Positions 60,280-64,000 of a stretch of DNA of 64,000 bases are shown piece by piece; positions within the stretch are counted from its first letter, which is position 1, and the number at the start of each line of letters is the position of its first letter. The DNA is from Cristatella mucedo (Eukaryota; Bryozoa; Phylactolaemata; Cristatellidae): NCBI GenBank assembly GCA_009760855.2, contig WPIO01000150.1, positions 126,001 through 190,000 of the forward strand, read 5' to 3'. The translations under genes and the position numbers were made by a program. The notes under the pieces were generated by a model. It was not told the origin of the DNA and made no database searches. It worked only from the letters and a program-made list of their open reading frames with translations.

Positions 60280-60411
60280 TTCGATCCTCATGCCGACCTG
60301 TTCAAACTAGCAGAATGCCCCAACGTGGACTTTGTCGACGTTCTGGCTGAGTTTTTCCCTTGGAATAATCACACCGTTTGCCCTCACGCAGGTGGCTTGT
60401 GGTTTACATAA
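60280..60411 (+). CDS. Candidate exon of unknown gene
   Basis: After CTCCCTGCAG an open frame reads Phe-Asp-Pro-His-Ala-Asp-Leu-Phe-Lys-Leu-Ala-Glu-Cys-Pro, then Val-Leu-Ala-Glu-Phe-Phe-Pro-Trp and Val-Cys-Pro-His-Ala. It can leave at GCA G|GTGGCT (60391, phase 1) or stop at TAA 60409-60411. It contains a possible glycosylation site (Asn-His-Thr) and two Cys. No homologue in the window and no recognised family. Confidence 0.3.
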   Translation, partial: FDPHADLFKLAECPNVDFVDVLAEFFPWNNHTVCPHAGGLWFT

Positions 60412-60960
60412 TATATTGAACTACTAGGTAGACATAGAGCTAGGTTGAGAAAGTGTGCCCAAGATAAGCACCGACTATCTATCCTCAGGCTTATGAAGCC
60501 TAATTTCGATCGTATAAATCGGTCTTTGCAAAAGTTAAGTGTAACTAATATAACAAAACGTTCAAATCACAGATGCACATTCCAAAGACACTTATATTTA
60601 CCATCAGCCATTTCCTTTATTTTTCTCTTGTTAACTTAATACCTAGATAGTATAGTATTGGGGTGATCTTGCTGATCGCTCGTATAGCTTCTTTATCATC
60701 AAGATCGACAAGCTGCAAGAATATTCCAATGGTGACAACGAATTCAAGTCTGAGGCTCGGCTAATAGTCCTCCAAGTTAGTGGCTGGTGGAACGAATGAA
60801 GAGCTAGCAATCTTGATGAAAAAATGCTACTGTAGCATTCCCTAGCCCACTGCCTAGCCTGTAGGCCAAACAGAGATTGTGAAACGAACAAAGATCGAGG
60901 TAAAAGAGCCCACTGACATAGGCTAATAGCAGAGTAAAGACTAAAGTAACTCCCTAAGTC
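60412..60960. other. Unassigned stretch before gene D
   Basis: The part 60830-60870 matches 63500-63540 in the 5' flank of gene E. The rest shows nothing. Confidence 0.4.
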
Positions 60961-61163
60961 GTCACTTTGTCCAGACTTGCAGGAATCAAGATGGAATGCT
61001 GTCACTACAAGCAAAAAAATGTGATTCATGTCTGCCTAAGGCTCTTAAAGTGAGGACTTGTAGGGCGTTTGGCTGTATCAACCGGGAGCTGCCGCAGCCG
61101 AGAGCCGAGCGAGTGAGCAGCTGCTATTCTACAGCGTTTACCACTGAGATTTCAGGAAGCTGA

Positions 61164-61795
61164 TTGGCAGTGCTAGGTAGTGCTATATTCATCGCTTCTG
61201 CTCTTGCTGCAGGCTGCAAAGCCAAGATCCTACTGGGTAAGCACTGACTTACTAGATACCCGAGCTTAATTTTCGTTTGGTAGCACGTTGTCCTTAGAAA
61301 GTGCTGCTGCCATCCAAGAAGCTGCAGTAGTAACTCTGAATAATACTGGCTCCCTGAGCAATGATGGATTTCACAGATGGCCTTTTCGAAATGACAGCGT
61401 GCCTGTCCCACAGTGAGTGCTTTCAACGCGTTCGGCTACTTTCAGAATGCACCCACGGCCAGTTACAAGACGAGTACATCGCCGATGACACAGACCTAAG
61501 CCTGTACTACAGCTGCAAAGATGGACAGCCTTCACTGCAGTGGCCAGCGGTGAGCAAGCCAGGTTACAGGCTGCCAGCCTACTCTAACATATCAAATAGG
61601 AATCCGTGCAGCAAAAAAACGTCGAGCAGCATTGGCTGCCTTCGTTGCGACCTACCAATTGATCCAGTGAAAGCCAATGGAGGAAATTCTCTGAGCTCTG
61701 TTCGATTGTCTCCCCACTGTGCAGTCCTGCATGCCAGACTTGTTCACATGGGTCCAGTGAGCTCAAACGATCAACGGCTGGTGCTCACCCTTTAA
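61164..61795 (+). pseudogene. Gene D: decayed 5' copy (signal peptide and Cys-rich module)
   Basis: Exon 1 (61164-61236) matches gene C exon 1 but its start is TTG instead of ATG. It keeps Ala-Ala-Gly-Cys-Lys-Ala and the CTG G|GTAAGC donor. Exon 2 (from 61446 after CTTTCAG) encodes Cys-Thr-His-Gly-Gln-Leu-Gln-Asp-Glu-Tyr-Ile-Ala-Asp-Asp, Cys-Lys-Asp-Gly, Lys-Pro-Gly-Tyr-Arg-Leu-Pro and Gly-Cys-Leu-Arg-Cys-Asp-Leu. The donor after 61682 is GA where gene C has GT, so reading continues to TAA at 61793. No exons 3-9 follow: a LINE lies at 62030. Either a pseudogene, or a one-module secreted protein if another start is used. The ATG at 61361 lies in the intron, so the 144-codon ORF there is not the natural protein. 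Confidence 0.75.
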
Positions 61796-61799
61796 AAAA

Positions 61800-62030
61800 A
61801 TTTAAGTGAGAAACTTCTGGGCAAGATCTACGAATTTCTTCAGTCATACATAGCCTCAAACTTTCGTGCAAACAGTTACCAAAAGAATTAGCTCAAATGC
61901 AGCAGGCGTTTTACTTGCTTGCTATTACAACATTTTTTGCACTTACGACATGCGAGATAATAAGTATGTCAATTGGCTAGGAATGACAAACAATATATAA
62001 GCATGTTGTAGCAGCACATAGTAATAATAA
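61800..62030. other. Flank between gene D and LINE
   Basis: It resembles the start of gene C intron 2 (36250-36480): CAACTCGAGCC/CAGTGAGCTCAAACG, GGTGCTCAC, TCTACGAATTTC. So the duplicated unit extends past exon 2 and is then interrupted. Confidence 0.5.
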
Positions 62031-62870
62031 TAAGAATGCACTTGATAAAGCACATTCAGAGAACTCAATCTATTTCTAGGCGCTTTACATTTCCTGCAAA
62101 GGGAATTGCAATTGAATCATGAGTAATATCATGCTTGATAAACAAGATCACTAACATGGTTAGGGTTGACATGCACAGGGTCAGCATGCAAGTGTGGATA
62201 GTGGAGGCAGGCACAGTGTCAGCATGCATAAGCACATGAAGGACGAACCACATAGACCCACTAAATGCTGTCCTAAATAGGTGAGTTTTGTAAGTTCTTT
62301 TTAAATGTGGTCAAGTCAACGGATAATCTGACGCAAGTCGGGAGGGAGTTCCAGGCTTTGGGAGCATGCGAACTAAATGCACGGTCTCCAAAAAATTTGA
62401 GGTTTGTACGAAGTAATGGTAAACTGTTGGATTCCGAAAAGCAGGTGGTATGCTGCTTGGCCTGGTGTGGGAGTAGATCTGAAAGATAGGCTGGAGCCAA
62501 AGAATGAAGTGACCTAAAAGTGAGCGACAAAACCTTGAAGTCAATCCATCGCTTGACTGGTAGCCAGTGCAGTTTGGCAAGAAGTGGTGTAATGGGGCAA
62601 CTGCGAAGCTCACGACAGACGAGCCTAGCTTCGGAGTTTTGCACAAGCTGCAATCGCCTGATCGCAAATACTGGTTGGCCAGTAAGATGTGAGTTGCAGA
62701 AGTCGAGACGGGATGTCACGTATCAATGGACCAACTTGGACGTGGTATCCTTATCTAAACAGCCCAAATTTCAGCAATCTTATGCAGCTGAAAGTTGGCA
62801 GATTTGTCTGTGGAGCTTGATTGGTCGTCTAGCGAGAGGTCATAGGAAAATGTAACCCTCTTTAGACATT
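62030..62870 (-). mobile_element. LINE family 2, 3' half
   Basis: The minus strand has Ser-Arg-Leu-Asp-Phe-Cys-Asn-Ser-His-Leu, Ala-Arg-Leu-Val-Cys-Arg-Glu, Leu-His-Trp-Leu-Pro-Val-Lys, and Lys-Ala-Trp-Asn-Ser-Leu-Pro, open for 148 codons (62719-62273). On the left it ends in the ATT tail with AGAGAACTCAATCTATTTCT. It is inserted downstream of gene D exon 2. Confidence 0.85.
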
Positions 62871-62879
62871 GCTGTGAGA

Positions 62880-63125
62880 AACAGGTTGTGTTTTTGCTTG
62901 TTGTAAAAGCACGAGTCAGAGGACGCCAAGATGTTAGTCTCGTGACATTTCAAAGCCACGTTAGCATGGGAACTGATAACATGGTCTCCGATTACTTCAG
63001 TCGTTTAGTGAAACAGTTTTAGTGACGAATCTGACGAGCTTGTAGTGTCTTGTAAAGCCTCAGTAAAGAATAAGTCTGTCATGGGGGGTCAGAGTAATTG
63101 TAGTTAGGGACCCACAAGAGACGAC
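62880..63125. other. Continuation of duplicated intron 2 material
   Basis: AGGTTGTGTTTTT, CACGAGTCAGA, GACGTCAG-like and GAAACAGTTT-GT landmarks and the run into a CA array parallel 36520-36780 of gene C. This places 61164-63250 as one duplicated unit split by the LINE. Confidence 0.55.
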
Positions 63126-63173
63126 GGAACACACACACAGAAGCACAAGCACACATACACACACAGAGACATA

Positions 63174-63250
<77 letters not shown>
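63126..63250. repeat. CA microsatellite
   Basis: Pure CA run from about 63175. It corresponds in position to the CA array at 36778-36846 in gene C intron 2. Confidence 0.95.
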
Positions 63251-63251
<1 letters not shown>

Positions 63252-63499
63252 CACACATGCATAGGCACACACACATGCATGCATGCAGGCATGCATGCAG
63301 GTGCACACACACTCCATAAATGCATACATTATTAAGTACATATACATATACAAATAAGCATATACATTAACAACCGAGCTATTTTGATCCAGGTCATTTG
63401 CCATTTTAAAGAATTGTGTCAGTATCCAAGGTATGTCAACAGTTTTTTTTTATTTTTGATACACTATGAGCCAAAGTTATTGAGCATTGTGTTATATAT

Positions 63500-63755
63500 A
63501 ATGCTACAGCATTCCCTAGCCCACTGCCTAGCCTGTAGACTAAACTCCCCAGTCGTCACTTTATCCAGACTTGCAGGAACCAAGATGGAATGCCGTCACT
63601 TCCAGCCAAAATTGTGATTCATGTCTGCCTAAGCCTCTTAAAGTGAGGACATGTAGGGCGTTTGGCTGTAGCAACCGGGAGCTGCTGCAGCCGAGAGCTG
63701 AGCGAGTGAGCAGCTGATATTCTACAGTGTTTACCACTGAGATTTCAGAAAGTTG
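63500..63755 (+). promoter_or_regulatory. Conserved 5' flank of gene E
   Basis: Nearly the same as the gene D flank at 60830-60870 and 60970-61160, including CTCTTAAAGTGAGGAC and GTAGGGCGTTTGGCTGTA. The conservation may reflect recent duplication rather than regulation. Confidence 0.4.
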
Positions 63756-64000
63756 ATGGCGGTGCTAGGTAGTGCTATATTCATCGCTTCTGCTCTTGCT
63801 GCAGGCTGCAAAGCCAAGATCCTACTGGGTAAGCACTGACTTACTAGATACTCGAACTTAATTTTCGTTTAGCAGCACGTTGTCCTTAGAAAGTGCTGCT
63901 GCCATCCAAGGAGCTGCAGTAGTAACTCTGAATAATACTGGCTCCCTGAGCAATGATGGATTTCATAGATGGCCTTTTAGAAATGACAGCGTGCCTGCCC
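63756..64000 (+). CDS. Gene E: first exon and start of intron 1, cut by the window end
   Basis: ATG at 63756 starts Met-Ala-Val-Leu-Gly-Ser-Ala-Ile-Phe-Ile-Ala-Ser-Ala-Leu-Ala-Ala-Gly-Cys-Lys-Ala, a signal peptide like that of gene C, leaving at CTG G|GTAAGC (exon 63756-63828). The following intron bases match gene D to within a few differences up to 64000. Exon 2 would begin just outside the window. This copy keeps the ATG that gene D lacks, so it may be the live sister gene. Confidence 0.75.

Noticed and set aside
61361-61795. 144-codon ORF starting at ATG 61361 as the natural gene D protein
   Set aside because: The ATG lies in intron 1. The signal-peptide exon upstream and its phase show the real reading path.

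Overview
The window is animal (metazoan) genomic DNA. It has spliced genes with GT-AG introns, phase-1 introns separating extracellular modules (EGF-like, Cys-rich, IgGFc-binding), tRNA-derived SINEs, CR1/L2-type LINEs, solo LTRs, long CA/TG microsatellites and no operon-like layout. The mix suits an invertebrate such as a lophotrochozoan, sponge or non-vertebrate deuterostome, but nothing in the sequence fixes the phylum.

The central content is a local family of secreted, cysteine-rich, EGF-containing proteins ending in an IgGFc-binding N-terminal-type domain. The best copy, gene C, lies on the + strand in nine exons between 34321 and 47914: signal peptide, Cys-rich module, small Cys module, three EGF-like exons, then the IgGFc-binding region and a poly(A) signal at 48186. 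Exons 4 and 5 are disabled (a 1-nt deletion and a nonsense codon). Both are flanked by phase-1 introns, and joining exon 3 to exon 6 gives an uninterrupted 677-residue frame. Related copies are: two orphan EGF exons on the minus strand (13853-14166, gene A); a minus-strand pseudogene spread over about 17.6-25.2 kb (gene B); a decayed 5' copy at 61164 (gene D, no ATG, no exon-2 donor); and the first exon of a sister copy at 63756 (gene E), cut by the window end.

The rest is mostly mobile-element debris and duplicated blocks. LINE family 1 has copies at 1-480, 3915-4672, 9405-9840, 10140-13390, 16420-17640, 24215-24490 and 40660-41760. LINE family 2 has copies at 44580-45260, 51108-52175, 57475-58080 and 62030-62870, and its 3' tail is shared with a tRNA-derived SINE at 8820-8960. 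A second SINE family lies at 3261-3370, 43850-44008 and 57045-57185. Two solo LTRs of one family (18390-19606 + and 34470-35786 -) each have 4-bp target duplications, and each sits inside a member of the IgGFc/EGF family. Diverged segmental duplications link 5.2-7.3 kb with 21.8-23.8 kb, 13.4-14.3 kb with 23.8-24.9 kb, and 0.5-2.8 kb with 7.6-8.6 kb. A decayed satellite of about 170-bp period fills 52.2-54.4 kb. A perfect 30-bp-arm hairpin lies at 58955-59018.

All identifications were made by reading the sequence. No database search was run. Homology between blocks was judged by eye, so block edges are approximate.
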